DNA from: Crocodylus rhombifer
Lineage: Eukaryota; Chordata; Crocodylia; Crocodylidae
Assembly: GCA_038503035.1 (NCBI GenBank)
Contig: JAVSML010025535.1
Span: forward strand, 367,673 to 431,672
DNA: 64,000 bases
Direction: 5' to 3'
Position numbers and translations under genes: made by a program. The notes under the pieces are model-generated. The model was not told the origin of the DNA, did not search any database, and was given only the letters and a program-made list of their open reading frames with translations. Of this stretch, positions 11,006 to 23,984 are shown one piece after another. Each line of letters starts with the position of its first letter. The first letter of the stretch is position 1.

Positions 11006-12284
11006 AGGGTTTGCACACATCTAACCTCACTCAAGGCCTTATTCTCATCTCATTCACATTGCTAAAAAACAGAACCAGTTTCACTCGAACATGTGCACTT
11101 GATTTGTGGCTGTCTATGATCTTGTGCACTAGTTTACATGGGTACAAAGCAGACCTGAAAGGATACTGGAACTTTGCTGGAATCACAAACTGATGTAGGG
11201 GTTCACATGACTTGAACAATTTCGAGTCAGGTCCTTACATTGTCCTTACAGAACATCCTGGTGGTAAAGACACGCAGTTGATATCTATGAAACATAGAGC
11301 AAAACTGATTCATCAGACCATGTATGCAAATCATTACCTGCCAGAGCCAACTTTATTAACAATAAATGACTCTCAGGTTAATTCTTTATTAATTGAAAAA
11401 TAGTTTATTTTTCTTTAAATATAACCCCTTTCCCCTACAGTTATACCTAAATGGACTAACTTGCAGGATGATAATATTTAGCAAATCCTAGACAAAAGGC
11501 AAAGCTGACACAAAGAAATATTGGTCTAAATGGAAAACACCAACCAAAAAGAAATTTAGCATAACTCAGCCTTCTTTCAGGTATCTTGTATACCTTGAGG
11601 AGCACATACATTTCCCAAACTTATATAATCTAAATCCATATCTAGTCCCATAGCACTGCTATTTAATGAGATGCACTGGTTTAACACCTACTTAGAAAAA
11701 CAGGTGGAATTAAGTATAATTGCTCCAACCATACATGTAATTAAACTGAATTTATATTAATCCAGAACCACTACAGGAAAGGACAATGATATATGAGCAA
11801 TATTGCTGGCATTTTCAAGAGGCATAAAAATCATTAAACACGAATATCTAAAAACTATTAGTTAGGAGAGCAGCCATAATTGGATAAGCAATCCTCCATG
11901 TCTTTGGGGCATTTGGTTCTTAGAAGAAAAAAGGTATAAATTTCCTGCATGAAAACAGCAACAAAAATAAAAATCGTCTCCTTAAGTTTCAATGGGAATG
12001 AAATTTATTAGTAGTAAAATTTAATCCGATTACCGTTTATTATGGAATATGATAAGATAGCAATAACTGTTGCCCTCTTGGGTGGGGGGAGGGAGTCTCC
12101 AGAAAGTATTATCAAGCTTGTACAGAATTTTCAGAAGTGCTGAAGGTGGTCAGGATTTTTCCGGCAAAGCTATTTTTCTTCTAAAAATGTGGATTAGTCA
12201 AAACTATTTTTTTTCCTATGGTAGAAACATATGTAGCAATAGAATTGATCTTGAAAATGGGAGACACCTCAGAATAGCAATGGC
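11006..12284. other. AT-rich unrecognised sequence
   Basis: No repeat, exon or RNA gene was recognised. Confidence 0.45.
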
Positions 12285-12420
12285 TTGTAATTAGGGCATT
12301 CACCTAGGGCAATTAGGCTTAAGTCCCAAATCTGCCCGGTTCAGACCAGGGTCTTAAACTTCCGCCTCCAGTATCCCCTGGCAGCGTTCTTTCTCTATGA
12401 CTTTTCCACTTAAAAAGGGA
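12285..12420 (+). repeat. Possible tRNA-derived SINE remnant
   Basis: GTAATTAGGGCATTCACCTAGGG..TTAGGCTTAAGTCCCAAATC resembles the 'gtggttagagcactcacctgggag..gggttcaagtccc' arrangement of tRNA-like SINE heads, with a weak B-box-like GGCTTAAGTCCC. Downstream 12397-12430 (TATGACTTTTCCACTTAAAAAGGGA) fits a MIR-like tail. Diverged. Confidence 0.35.
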
Positions 12421-12480
12421 TTGATTTGTCTCACTGCCAAATACAATTCCCCATTCAGGGGCTCCTGTACACATAATGGG

Positions 12481-13200
12481 TAGGGGTATATGAAGCAGGT
12501 CCTATGCGATTCAGATTTGGTCCAAATCAGGGACAGTGATTCAATTCGTTGATTCAGATCACTGTCCCTGATTCAATTCAGCCTAAATCCAAATCTGAAG
12601 ATTCAATGCAGGTTCGGAGAATCAGCAATTCAGACCAAGACACAGCTTTGTAAGTTTTTTCTTCATGCCCTGAGGTAGCAAGCATGTCTTGTGAACGCTG
12701 TGATGCTGGGGCAGATGGAGTGTCCCACAGGAGTGCAGGGGGCCCTCCATGTGCTCAGCAGCGATCCCGGAAGTGGACTGGAAGTACTGGTCTGTCAGCC
12801 AGTGTGCCAGGAGGGCCCCCCGCACCTACCTGGCTCGGCGATCAGCTGCAGGGGGACCCCAGCACCAGTCACCGAGCCGGGGGGCCTCCAGCGTGCTCCC
12901 CAGAGGACCCGGAAGTGAACCAGAAGTGCTTCTGTTCCACTTCTGCGTCTGCTGCTGAGTGCACTGGGGAGCACCCCCATGCTTCTGTGGGACTCATGAG
13001 CCCCTGCTACCTAAAGTTATGTAGAAAAAACATTTAAAGCTATCTCTGTGTCCAAATCTCTGGATCAATTTGGAGGGTTCCAATTCGATTTGGAGAGATT
13101 AAAGTTTCCTCTGATTTGACGCAGATTCGGAGATTTGGCCACCGAAATGAGCCGAATCTCCGCTGAATCAAATCAGGGACCAAACCTTTCCACAGCCCTA
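12481..13200 (+). mobile_element. hAT-like foldback element, copy 2
   Basis: Same family and orientation as 3902-4705. It begins TAGGGGTATATGAAGC and ends CTTTCCACAGCCCTA. The flanks ATAATGGG (12473-12480) and ATAACAGG (13201-13208) agree at 6 of 8 positions. The arms CACAGCTTTGTAAG..CTTCATGCC and TTATGTAGAAAAAAC..TTTAAAGCT correspond to copy 1. The core has the ACCCGGAAGTGAACCAGAAG..CTTCTG..CCACTTC palindrome (about 12908-12946). The sequence CCCACAGGAGTGCAGG (from 12725) is the unoccupied version of the site where another element inserted in copy 4. Confidence 0.82.
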
Positions 13201-13208
13201 ATAACAGG

Positions 13209-14584
13209 GTTTAAACCTCATTAAATTAAATAGGTTTATCTTTTCTGTTTTCAAAAGTGCTTTCAGTACAGGGAATGTGTCTACATGGGACACTGCAGTT
13301 TTGTGCAGACAGGCCCAAGTTACCTGAGTTATCATAAGCCCTGTACCATGCATGAAAGACAGGCCACCCCGGGAAATATAGCCCATTTCTGTACAGGGCT
13401 AATTATCCCAGAAAGAGCACTGCAAAAATACAGCTACCCTGTCTTTGGTTTAGCTGAATGAGCTAGCTAGAAACTTAAGACTCATTGACTTTCATTGACT
13501 AGAGCAAAATCTAATTGCAAAGGTACATTTCAAGAGCAGGCCGTGGGTGTTTCTGGAAATCTTGCTGCTAGTCTTACATGTTTTGTTTAACAGAAGGTAC
13601 AGGTACTTTGAGCTCAGAAATGTGACTGTTCACAGTGATTTTTTTTTTAAAGAAGGTGTACAACAAGTCAGTACACTCAGTTCACCCCTTAATCTACCTG
13701 ACAACATTAATTTTGAGATGCAGCTATTTCCTCCAGGTTCTGTGCACAGTAGAGTGGACTAAGTCGGTCAAAAAGCAGGCTTTTATTTTAATCCAATCTT
13801 CCAGTGGGTGTGTTTGGTGTCTGCAGTGCAAATCCCAAAGGAATAATGTAGCTGGGGAAACAATTAGCAGTAGGAGTATAAAAACATAACAAGCATCATC
13901 ATGATCATACCTTCCTGGTTGGCACAAACGATCCCAAAATGATGAAACGGACTTCAGTGGGATTTTAGCGTATTACTGACGCGAGGATCAATCCCTTTCT
14001 CAGAAGTTTGGAGACAATGCTACTCCACAATGCAAGTCAATTGAGAATTAAGGCTGTTATTTCTGAACCAGAACTCACCATTTCAAGAGGCTGAGGAATC
14101 TATTGTACTTACAGTCTGGAATCCTGGAGAAAAAAATGATTAAAGTTATTACGGATTAGACTAATAAGGATATATAGCTATTTTTATAGTTTTCTATACA
14201 TATTACTCTAAAAGCTTGTATATTAAAAGGGAGAGTGACATCCAAAAGGTTTATAACCATCATGAAGAATTTCAATACGAGGCTAGAACTCTCCATTAAA
14301 TATAAGAGAATTATCCATAATGCCTATAAAAAACATCATCCTTTTCTATTACATTCTTTTGAATAGTTTCCTCAGGAACAGGACAAAGAGGGCATACAGA
14401 ATGAAAACAGTTACATGACTGTGGTTTGCATATACATGGAAAAAGCTTAATCTCCACTAAAATGTATTGGAATATGGAATTTTCTCTGATAAGGGAAGTG
14501 GTAGTTTGATACTGTATGAATGCAAGAAAAATGTAATCTAAATAGACTAAACATTTTCATAGTTAAGCAACATCTGATTCTTAC
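13209..14584. other. Mostly unrecognised sequence
   Basis: 13268-13450 begins GGGAATGTGTCTACATGGGA and contains TGCAGACAGGCCC and CTGTACAGGGCTAATTATCCC, so it may be a decayed MITE related to the TCTACA-ended elements at 24.6 and 43.4 kb. Nothing else is supported. Confidence 0.3.
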
Positions 14585-15055
14585 GTAGTGCTTATCACTA
14601 GTAGATCTCAAAATTATTTACCAAGGACACCGGTATTATTATCCTAATTACAAAGGTGAGGAAAATGAGAAGGATACTGACTTGCTCATAGTCAACCAAT
14701 AGGACCATTGCCCCCTCTCTACCTACGGGGAAATACATGATCACAATCTCATGTAAACAGAGACGCAATGATTTATAACCACCTGAGAATCATGTCCAAA
14801 GCCCCTAAGGAAAACAGAGCCTGCCATAGGAACAATGAAGAAATAAGTCTGTTAGAAACAGCACCCAGAAAGTGTATCACAGCATTTATCCAAGAATCAC
14901 ATATCTGACAAAGACTAAGTCTGAAAAAAAAAAAACTTGCAAAGGTAGGTCATTCTTAAGGCTATCGGCAAATGATTTGCATCGGGTTACAGAGTTGTGA
15001 CTAGAACCCATGTCTCAAATCCCAGCACCTTTCTCTAACCACCTAAACAAATACA
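14585..15055 (+). repeat. MIR-like SINE remnants
   Basis: 14588-14700 (GTGCTTATCACTAG..TTATTTACCAAGG..TATTATTATCCTAATTACAAAGGTGAGGAAAATGAGAAG) matches the MIR/L2-type core and 'tattattatccccattttacagatgaggaaactgag' segment. 14985-15055 (GGGTTACAGAGTTGTGACTAGAACCCATGTCTCAAATCCCAGCACC..TCTAACCAC) matches the following 3' segment. About 240 bp between them is not recognised and contains an A-rich run at 14924-14935. Confidence 0.55.
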
Positions 15056-15792
15056 TCACTTGCAGTAAAGCTCATCTGCAGAGACATCTTAGATCTTACT
15101 CAATCCTTACAGCAAGGCTGAAGTGGGGCATTTGTTTTGGGTACCTCGTCTAATCAGTGGTGAGTTTAAACCTTCCTAACTACCTAGAATACACTGCAGG
15201 TGAAATACAAAAAATAAACTATCACTTCACCAAATATGTCTTTGTTCAAGCCTAAATCTGTCTTGATGGCTCATATAATTAAAGGGGAACTTCTCTGATT
15301 TTGCCTTTAAATGGATTTGTATATTCATTCAGCATTCAGTATGTCCTTGTGGACATATTTAATGGTCCCTATTCTCTATAATTAAACTCATTGACAGTAG
15401 TAACAAAACCTCTTGCATTCATCCTTTAAAGATGTCCTCTAGTTCCTTCAGCTTGCCTAACAGATGGAGTCTTGTAATATCACCTTGCAAACTTTTTTCC
15501 TCTCTCACAGCATAAAGCCACCAAGTACAACTTAAACAGAATTTAACATTGTGACTTAAATCAATGGGCATATTTAAAAAAAATCAGGGCATATTAAAAA
15601 AAATAATTCTGTAGTAGCTCCGTTGATTTCTTAAGTATAAATATTGCATTGTGAAAGTTTTATGCCAGTGAAAACAGGAAGTTCCTATGGGGTTGTCCCT
15701 GGAAAGTCAATGGAAGATTCCCAGTGACTTCAATGGGCTGTGAAACAGGTGCATAATTAATACTCATTTCCCTCCAAGCATTTGCAAGTCAT
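15056..15792. other. Unrecognised sequence with a short palindromic trace
   Basis: 15690-15750 contains GGAAAGTCAATGGAAGATTCCCAGTGACTTCAATGGGC, part of a widespread reptile palindromic repeat (AAGTCAATGG..CTTCAATGGG). Otherwise nothing supported. Confidence 0.3.
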
Positions 15793-15897
15793 TGTCACAG
15801 GGGCACTCTGGTGCCCTGCTCCTATGAAGGGATACAGGTACCGGTTGCTGGGGCAACTGCAGTTGGTCAGCTGACCAGGAGGGGGCAGGGCCTGGAG

Positions 15898-15905
15898 TAT
15901 ATAAA
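15898..15905 (+). promoter_or_regulatory. TATA-like box of LTR-like element R1
   Basis: TATATAAA sits about 105 bp after the TGTCACAGG start and is followed by a GC-rich body, the arrangement expected of a U3 promoter in an LTR. The other copies have related boxes at 34373 (GATAAAAG) and 60244 (ATTTAAAAG). Activity is not shown. Confidence 0.4.
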
Positions 15906-15952
15906 CAGCCCAGGCAGTTCCCCTCTGGCAGCCTGAGGAGTGGGAGCTCTGC

Positions 15953-16015
15953 TGCAGAGCAGAGCAGAGCAGCCCAGCCCAGCCCAGCCCAGCCCAGCCC
16001 AGCCCAGCCCAGCCC
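15953..16015 (+). repeat. Pentanucleotide tandem repeat, (GCAGA)n then (AGCCC)9
   Basis: Three GCAGA-type units run into nine exact AGCCC units at 15971-16015. The absence of errors indicates recent expansion or homogenisation. On the reverse strand it produces an artefactual GLGWA repeat frame. Confidence 0.95.
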
Positions 16016-16629
16016 GATCGCCTGCATGATGGTACGGGGTGGAGAGAACCCTGCCAGGGATGAAGACTAGCCAGGGTGGCGTGGAGCCAGGAGGCTTCTT
16101 TTGTGTTGCAGCCGGTTGGCTCATGGCTTTGTGTTTTCTGTTTGCTATTGGAACACCGGAGGACCAGGTGAGGCTGTAGGGGTTGGAGGAGGCCTCATGG
16201 GAGCTCTCCAGTAGAGGGAGGGGTTCCCAGCACTGGAGAGTGGCACAGCGTTTTGGGGGGTGTCCCAACCCCAGCCCAGTGGGGCAGTATCGGGAGGAAC
16301 CCCAGCAGGGCATAGGACCCTGAGAAAGGGGGTTGAGGGGACAGGTGAGGCCGAGGCCGCCTGAGCCCCAATTGCGTGGGCGAGACAGACCCCAGTGTGA
16401 GCAGGAGCCCTAGTGTGGGCAGAGCTCTAGGAAGGGGCATGCAAGCAAGAAGCCCAGTGAGGGCACAATGTTCAGGGGGCACTGACTCCAGCCCCAGGAA
16501 AGGGTCTAGAGGGCCAGGTGAGGCTGAGGCTGCCTGAGCCCAATTGTGAGGAGCCTGAGCAGGGCACAAGACCCATGAGGAGGGTCAGGGGGCCAGGCTT
16601 GGCTACGGCCACCTGAGCCCCGACCATGG

Positions 16630-16910
16630 GAAGCGCGGGGAGACAGGCCCCAGAGCGGGCGAGAGCATGCGAGCGCGGAGAGACAGGCCCCAGAGGGGCA
16701 CTGTCTGGGCAGGAGAAGCCCCAGGGGAGGGTGAGTACATGGAGAAGCCCCAGGGGAGGGCAAGTGTACAACTAGAGCCCGGGGAGGGCGAGTGCAAGAT
16801 TGGAGAGCCCAGTGAGGGCGAGCATATGACTATAGCCCGGTGGGGCAAGTACGGGAATAAGGAGCCCGGTGAGGGTGAACATACGAGTAGAGGCCCCAGA
16901 TGGGGCCACT
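16630..16910 (+). repeat. Degenerate minisatellite inside R1
   Basis: Units of roughly 35-40 bp with the theme GGAGAAGCCCCAGGGGAGGGNGAGTACA are repeated about seven times, with drift to GAGCCCGGTGAGGGCGAGCATA. Upstream, a longer degenerate unit (CCAGGTGAGGCTGAGGCTGCCTGAGCCC) appears at about 16165, 16340, 16515 and 16592. Confidence 0.75.
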
Positions 16911-17220
16911 AAGGAAAGGGCACAGATGAGATAACGTCCGGAACAACCGAGAGGCTTGGGGCATGGTATTGGGGTGGAAGGAGCCACGCGACGCCCATAG
17001 GGTTGGGTGCACCAGTATCTATCCATATAGAGCAGGGACCAGAAGGGTAAGAGCACTGGGCCCAAGGGATCAAGGAAGGCAGCCTCCCATTAATATTATA
17101 GAACCATCAAAGTCGTGGCGGCCGAGAATGAGGGTGCTAGACAGGCAGCTTGGCACGGTAGGGGCGTTAGAGAGATCATGGCCGCTCCTAGGGTCCCGCG
17201 CCATGACAGCCATGAGACTA

Positions 17221-17692
17221 CTATTGTAATATGCTGCAAATCCCACAAGCATGAGATCACTAATCCTGTAACACTGGTAAGACACAGATGAACAACTGTA
17301 CAAAGAATCTCAGATGCTTTCTCATTCCTGTGACATTATGAAAGAAGCTGCTGATCCTCCAACATATTCATCCTCCTACTCTTTGCAGTCTACCCTGACA
17401 CTTTTCCCTTCACATCTTTAGCACATTTTTCATAGGACAGAAATCTTAAAACTTGTTAGATTAAGCTCTTCCCTACATCACTGAGAAAAAAATCATTTTG
17501 GGCTAAGATTGCTGGACTCCTACTCGCATCACTGAGCACTTACAAGGGTAGTCCAATTTAACTTAATGGGACTAGATGAGTAAGCACACACCAGAGAAAT
17601 GTTTCACAATCTATTCCATTGCAGCAAGTGAATTAGACGACTAACTGTATTAAGTTGTCCACTGCAGGCACTGGTTTTGATTCTTCCACTTC
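17221..17692. other. Unrecognised sequence
   Basis: No supported feature. 17535-17590 (TAGTCCAATTTAACTTAATGGGACTAGATGAGTAAG) is a trace of an old interspersed repeat. Confidence 0.35.
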
Positions 17693-17793
17693 ATAGATTT
17701 CATAGACGTTAGGGCTGGAAGGAACCTTGGAAGATCATTGAGTCCAGTTTAGTTTGAAAGTGGGTGCCTTGAACCACCTCCGATGGTAGCTCC
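17693..17793 (-). mobile_element. CR1 LINE 3'-end fragment
   Basis: CATAGATTTCATAGACGTTAGGGCTGGAAGGAACC..GATCATTGAGTCCAG is the reverse complement of a CR1 3' end of the same subfamily as 53958-54110. It continues into CTTGAACCACCTCCG, the end of the coding part, after an internal deletion. Only about 100 bp remain. Confidence 0.85.
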
Positions 17794-20700
17794 AATTCAA
17801 AGCCTTCTAAGATTAAAGCCTCATAGATCTGGTCCTAGATGATATATCAATGCAGAGTCGCAACAAATTTCACATTAAGTGGGAAGGTCCTGCTCTTTAT
17901 CAATTGAACTTAGTGCAACTTCGCTAAGCTAATGAAGTTAGCAACATATGTACTACAACATGCTGGCTTTCTGCACTTAGGTATACCATTTAGTTGTGCC
18001 AGCATTCTGAAATGTGTCTTGTCTTTTTTGTCAAAGACTTGTGAAAGAATACGTCTATTGCTAGAGACATCACTCAAAGCTGATGGGAACAGAACTGATC
18101 ATTTCTATCAGTTTGATCCTGTATCAGTTGAATTTCATTGAAAATTCCTCACTGACTTCAGTGGTGGCAGGACTGCGCCGTGCATGAATTACTCAGCAAC
18201 CAGTCATGTATCGAGAATGTGTTTTCAGTACTTCTAGTAGCACCATTTAGGGCAGAAGGGCCACTTCTGTCAAAGATTAGCACCCATTCTTCAGTGCCTG
18301 ACTTGGATGCCTTCCCACAATATATTGTATGTTTGTCCCTCTAATTTACAACTCAAAAGATGACAGGGAACAAGGAAGCAGTGGAAATAAGAAAATGCAT
18401 TTGCAGTGGGTGCGCAGCTCTCTCGCTCTCACTCTGTGAAATAACTTTGGAAGAACGCCAAGCAAGAACAACTTCTTGCCGCTGAAAGAGTAGCTAGGAT
18501 ATCCAGACTGACAAACCCCCACCTTCCAGATAATTACAACTATGTGTTTATCACTGAAGAACCCTGGCTTGAGAGAAAAATGGGGAGATGACAGTTCAGA
18601 GCTTTAGTCTGGCTGCACAAGTATCTGGATGTTTTTCTAAAACTTATGTGAGCTTATAGATTCATCCCCAAAACCACTGAAGTCAATGCAAGTCACTTCA
18701 GTTAGATTTGGATCAGGCCCAAACAGCACTGAGGCTTCAACCATATACATGAAATCATTCCAAAGCCAGGGGGTGGGTCTACCAACATGGGACCTAATCT
18801 GGGAAGATGCAAAACATCTCCACTGGATTTCTTGACTTTCTTAATCCTATTGGCTTCTGAGGGAGTTAAAGGTCTTGTACATTACTTTCCCTTCCTCTCT
18901 TCCTCACAAGAGGTGAACAGGAAAGATACAGAAGTTAGCGCCCAAGGAGTCAACAGCTCACGCAGTTGAGATGAGCGGTACCTTGTACAGTATTTTCTAT
19001 TGAAACAAAAGGGGCATATCAGACTTTGACATTCAGATCAGGTTTTCTCTTAGCTATTGTAGAGGGGAATTGCTGAAGCTTAATATTTTTAGAAGCAGAT
19101 GGAGGGGATAATCACAGGACAACCCTATTATTTGCTTTACATTCAGCAATGCAGGGAAGTGTATCCTCTTCATACAGATAAGGTAAAATACTTCCTTTGA
19201 ATCCACGGGGACAATCTTGACCACTTATACTCTCCATGTTGTAGCAAGTGTGGAACATCTTCCCTTTAGAAGACTGGCTCCAGAGAGGAAGCTACTTGAA
19301 GTCACTAATACTTCTATTGCTCTTGAAAAATCCAGGAATTGAAATACATGTCACCTCTAGTATTTACACAGATACAGACATTTCATTTGTGGAGCATTTC
19401 TGAAATCTCAACCCCTTGGGAACTGATGGCACCCAGAATCTCACAGGATGAGACTCTCCATATGCTACCATCACCAGAACTGTATTTGGGATTACTAAAG
19501 GTCATGTAGACTGATTCATACTGGGGAGGGAGAGTTTTGAATGCCTTCAGAATCCTGCAGTAAAGCCCTGAAAACTTTAGAAGGAGTATATAAAAAAGAA
19601 AAGAGTCTCCTTTAAGATGTTAAACATGGCCAGACATGATAAAGAATATGAACCTGATCCAACTGAAGTCAATACTAAAAGCTTGAAGAGGAGAAGGAGA
19701 ACAGGACATGTTGTCAATACATCAGCTCTTGAAACTGAAATCCCCTGTGACAACTACTGTTAAAATTGTTGTTGTGCCATGTTTATACATAGTGCACCAT
19801 TACTGTCCTCCATATATGGTAAAAATTAATTTATGCAGACACAAATAGCTGTGAATCTTTAATGACAGGAAAAGTATAAAGTCCTGGCTATTTTACCTTG
19901 GCCAAATAAATGGAAACTATATAGCTGGGGGATACAGAGGTCATCGCTGCCTTTCTATTTTCCATGGTTGTTTATTATTGTGCAGAACAAGGTAGGTATA
20001 AAATACTGTCTGAATCCCTGCTTTGCATGGATGCTAGTGATAACGCTATGGAGAATCAGAAGCCTCCTGCAGGATTCAAAAAGTCTCTCAAGTGATTATA
20101 CCTCCAATAACTGAGACTTGGGCTTGGCAACAGGATGAAATGATATCACAGGGATTTTCTTCTTTTTCTGGTTTCTTCTCGCCTAGTCCCCCGATGTTTC
20201 CACCAGTGAAAGCAATGTTACCAGCTTTTATTCACCAATACCTGCCAGCAAAGTGATACTGTACAAGGTCCCACAAACATGTCCTTTCTGTTGTCCTTAC
20301 TACTTAGACCAAGTTACCATTTGAATGGGAAGCATTTTGCCAATATTTGATTCCCTTTGTGATATCTCCTTTTTGGTTTCATGTGCAGCATCTATCCACA
20401 TACACAAAGTGCCGCAGGCTCATATAATTCTCTCTGTTATTTCCCATTGAGGTAAAATTTGCTGAAAAAACATCCAGCCGAGACAATTAAAAATAGTACA
20501 TAAAGGGTATCGTTGGCACTCTGGAATGCTGTTGACAAAATTAAGACATTGCTTACAATTACACTCCAAGTAATTTATGCATCCCGTAGATTATGCCAGC
20601 AGAGACGATGCCAGCTCTGCTAATGAAACTGAGATCAATTTGACAGCAGAATGATGGTGGATTTTGAAAACAAGTACCAACAGTTTGCAGGTGGTTTAGG

Positions 20701-23700
20701 CAGCTATAAAATCTGATTTATAGGGCCTTTTAATCCTTATTTTAATTCACCTTGTGGGAATGCACCGTAATAAAACATTCTGCAATGTTACAACTGCCAA
20801 GCTGTTCAAGTTTCAGTGGAGCTGTGTACAGTGAAATTCCATACATTCAGGTGGATTTTCATTCATTTAGGCACACCACTATGAACCCTTTAACTATAAC
20901 CTGGTTCAGTTGTGGGTTCTGTTTCCTGTTGCACATATTTATGTTATTAAACGAGGAACAAAAGCAGAGACAGCTAAGCTTCAGCTCAAACTAGGTATTC
21001 CTCCCGATGTAAGGCTATAATTTATGCAGTTAACATTCTACACCAAGGCACAGGATTCCCATCAATCTCCTTGTAACTCCAGTTAACTCCAGAGCAGTAG
21101 GCAGTTCAGTGCTCCTCAGTGTCCTGCGCACAGAAACCAGATCTCAAGTCAACATGTACAATACAAATGAGGAAGGTAAAATGTAGGAAGGGTTTGTGGC
21201 ACAAGTAATGGAATTCAGGAAGAACAAGGATGATTGTAACAAGACGGTATTTTTCCCTCTTAAAACTATGTAGTATCCCACTTTGTGAACAAAAATATAG
21301 GTGTCCATATCACTCTATATATTCCTTCTCTCTTTGTCAAATAGAGTATACGCAAAATAGAGACTCTATGCAAAATATATTCTTATCATCCTCTGAAATC
21401 AGTCTGGAGGGGATGCTAATGCTGTTGTTCCTCTTTTACTGTTCTTTTTCCTAACAGTGAGATTTCTAGATTAGAACTTGGTTTACCTTTGGCACTTGCT
21501 CACTGTTAGGAATGTGTGCATTCAAAGTAATACCAAAGCGGATCTCTGGGTAAACTCCAGTCAGATCCAAAATGCTTCCCAAATTCTGGGAGTTATTTGT
21601 AATGGGAAATACGATTAGAACATGATTTAGGCCCCACTAAAGTCAAGGGAAACACTACATCATGCCCTAACCACCCCCAGTCTTTTCCCCATTTAGTATG
21701 TTATTATGGGAACATCCAGAGCCCTACCTGGGATCTAGCAAAGTCTCCTTTTGTCCTACAGATTTTTTCCTAATTTATCTACCACTCATACAAGCTTCTT
21801 ACTCCACTTAAGTACCATTTTGATTGCCAAAGAAAAGTCCAGCTACCTCTGGCATCTCTAAGAGAGCACACAGACACCAAATATTAAGGAGAAGGAAGCT
21901 GTAGTGTCTAAATGAATTAAAGTGGGGAATTAAAGAAAGCTGAAATTATATTAATTACCTCCAAGATGAACAGTGCCAAGGATACCTTGCTTTGCTCTTG
22001 CAAACAGTGCCAAGAGGCAGCATGACCTTTTGATTTACTTCCCATCAGCTACACAGATAGCATCATGTTTCTTCACATTATTGCTAGGACACTCATTCAA
22101 TGCCAAGCCAAAAGAATGGCCACCTGCTGAATCACCAAACACTACACTGGGAGTGGGTTTTCTTCAAAGGTCTCCCATTTCAAGCACAAATGCAGCCAAG
22201 TGCTGCTTAGCTCATGAGCTCTGACAAGTGAACAGCTTGATGTGGTGCACCTGCACAGGCCCCCCTTTTTATAATTCCTGGTACATGTCACCTTCACTTA
22301 TTATCCGGTTATTTCCTCCTTTCTAGTTTTTATTAATTTCTTGCATATTTACCTGCTACCCTTCAAAGAGAACACTGCTCCTTTTGCAATCAATTAGATC
22401 ACAGAGAATGTTGTCAGTGTAGACCTCCTAACAAATATATCAAACCAAATTGTGTGGCTCCCAGTGAAGGCTCCTAGTACGGCTTTAATGATTACATCCT
22501 TTCAGCAATTTAAATACACAGAAAGTTCAAATATTTCTAACAGCCACTGCTTATTTTAACTGGCAGAATAGAAGAATGGGTAGAAATGACCAAGAAAGAG
22601 AGTCACTGGAGTTTGTGGTACTTAAAATTTCAGAACTTCATGCCCAGAGTTAATTGTGTACTACCTGTATAGTACCTGAAAAGATATGCACCCCAGAAGG
22701 ACCCAATTATCCATACACTGAGCAGAAAGCCTCCTCAAGCTGGCCGACAGGGAAAAGCTGAGAATAGGGGTATGTCTAAACCCCCAGGTTCAACTGGTTG
22801 GCATGCTCCCCAAAAGGGAAAAGCAATAAACTATGCAGTAATAAGACATGTTCACAGCAAAATAACCATGTCCCCATTAAAAGCTGTACTGGTATGAACT
22901 GTTTTTGGTAAAATAAAAATACCATTCGGTTCCAATCCTCAGGTACAAAAACTGTCTTTAGACACAGTGTAAATGTAAAATTCACTCGTGCATAGAAGAC
23001 AAATGAAAGACATAGGCACCCACTCAGTACTGTTTTCAGCCTAATTCCATAGGTTCATTGCTGTTCAGACAAAAAACCCAAGTTGTTTGTTTTTTCCTTT
23101 TACTTGAACGAAAAATAAACCTGGAAACTTTTGGCCCTTAATGAGATGCAAACAGCACTAATGTTTTGTAAAAGAATATGAAAAGACCTATCATTTTTGT
23201 GTTATCCTATTAAATAGGTACTTTTGGTCTTCAAAATGAAGACCAACCAGAAGAACAACACAAATATTTTACAGTATCAAGTAATTTAAAGGCTGCTGCA
23301 CACTCAAAGACCAAGAGCTTTCTTGCCAAGAACGGCAAAACATTTACAACAACAATTAATGACATGCCAATGTGATTGCAAAGCAAAACGTTTAATAGTA
23401 ATCACTTCTTTCGTTGTGACAGGTACAATGTAGATCCTTTCAAGGCTGCCATCCGTCTGCTGTGGCACTGCATGTAAAGCTAACAAAGTTTATATATATT
23501 TTGGAGGTGAAATTAAAGTAACAGTGTAAAGCAACAGATGGAAGCTGTTGACCACAGGATTTACTTTAGTGCTTGCTGTAATGCACACACTTACCATATG
23601 AGATTGATGAGCTTGCTCACTCACTGGAAGGGACAGGGGAATTCACAGCCTTCCTTGAAATGCTTTATTCAAGGTAAAAAAATACTGAGCTGGGAGACCA

Positions 23701-23984
23701 GGAGAAAAACTGGAAACCACAGTGATAGGCCCTCCTGAAAAGGTGAAGATGGCAAGGTAGGGAAAGAGGCTGGGACTTATGTTTAAGTAATGAGCAGGGG
23801 CTCAGAAGTAACATCTTCTACTCCTAGGTCTGTCACAGATTTGGCACCTTGGGCAAGTCTCATGATGAACTTCTTTCCAGAAGTATGCGCTGATTCAGAA
23901 ATCTAAGTACTGTTACAACTGAATTTGGCACTTAGAAGCTCAAGTGTCAGTGAAAGCCAGAGACCTAAAGGCTATGGGCCTGGA
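17794..23984. other. Long stretch without recognisable genes
   Basis: About 6.2 kb of AT-rich, apparently unique sequence. No exon, RNA gene or well-preserved transposon was recognised. Weak traces of the TCAATG-type palindromic repeat occur at 18125-18175 and 18670-18720. 20450-20700 is a motif-rich block described separately. The short open frames are not supported. Confidence 0.5.
20450..20700. promoter_or_regulatory. Candidate conserved noncoding block (weak)
   Basis: A run of homeodomain-like words (GACAATTAAAAATAG, CAAAATTAAGAC, CTCTGCTAATGAAAC, GTAATTTATGCATCC with an ATGCAT core) lies in sequence with no repeat signature and no open frame. It resembles developmental enhancer sequence in composition only. 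Confidence 0.2.

Larger units (their letters stand above)
15793..17220 (+). mobile_element. GC-rich LTR-like element, copy R1
   Basis: It begins TGTCACAGGGGCAC, close to the TGTCCCAGGGGGAT start of the element at 60003. A TATA-like box follows at 15898, then a long GC-rich body with minisatellites, and then CAGCCTCCC..AACCATCAAAGTCGTGGCGGCCGAG at 17079-17128. The same order (GACCAG(G/A)AGG(G/A)GGCAGGG, AGGAGGCCTCA, GGCATGG..GGGG.., GGCAGCCTCCC) recurs at 29633-31650, which proves a repeat family. A TG start, a TATA-like box and a possible primer-binding-like junction suggest an LTR plus leader of an LTR retrotransposon. No gag or pol is visible. Class assignment is inferred. Confidence 0.5.

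Noticed and set aside
12285..12360. Possible tRNA gene
   Set aside because: Only a B-box-like word is present. No cloverleaf could be folded by eye, and the flank resembles a SINE.
15764..16313. Minus-strand frame with a GLGWAGLGWA repeat protein
   Set aside because: It is a translation of the (AGCCC)9 tandem repeat, inside a noncoding repeat element.
16630..16910. Possible CRISPR-like spacing of repeats
   Set aside because: Units are degenerate and contiguous with no unique spacers, and the context is eukaryotic. It is a minisatellite.
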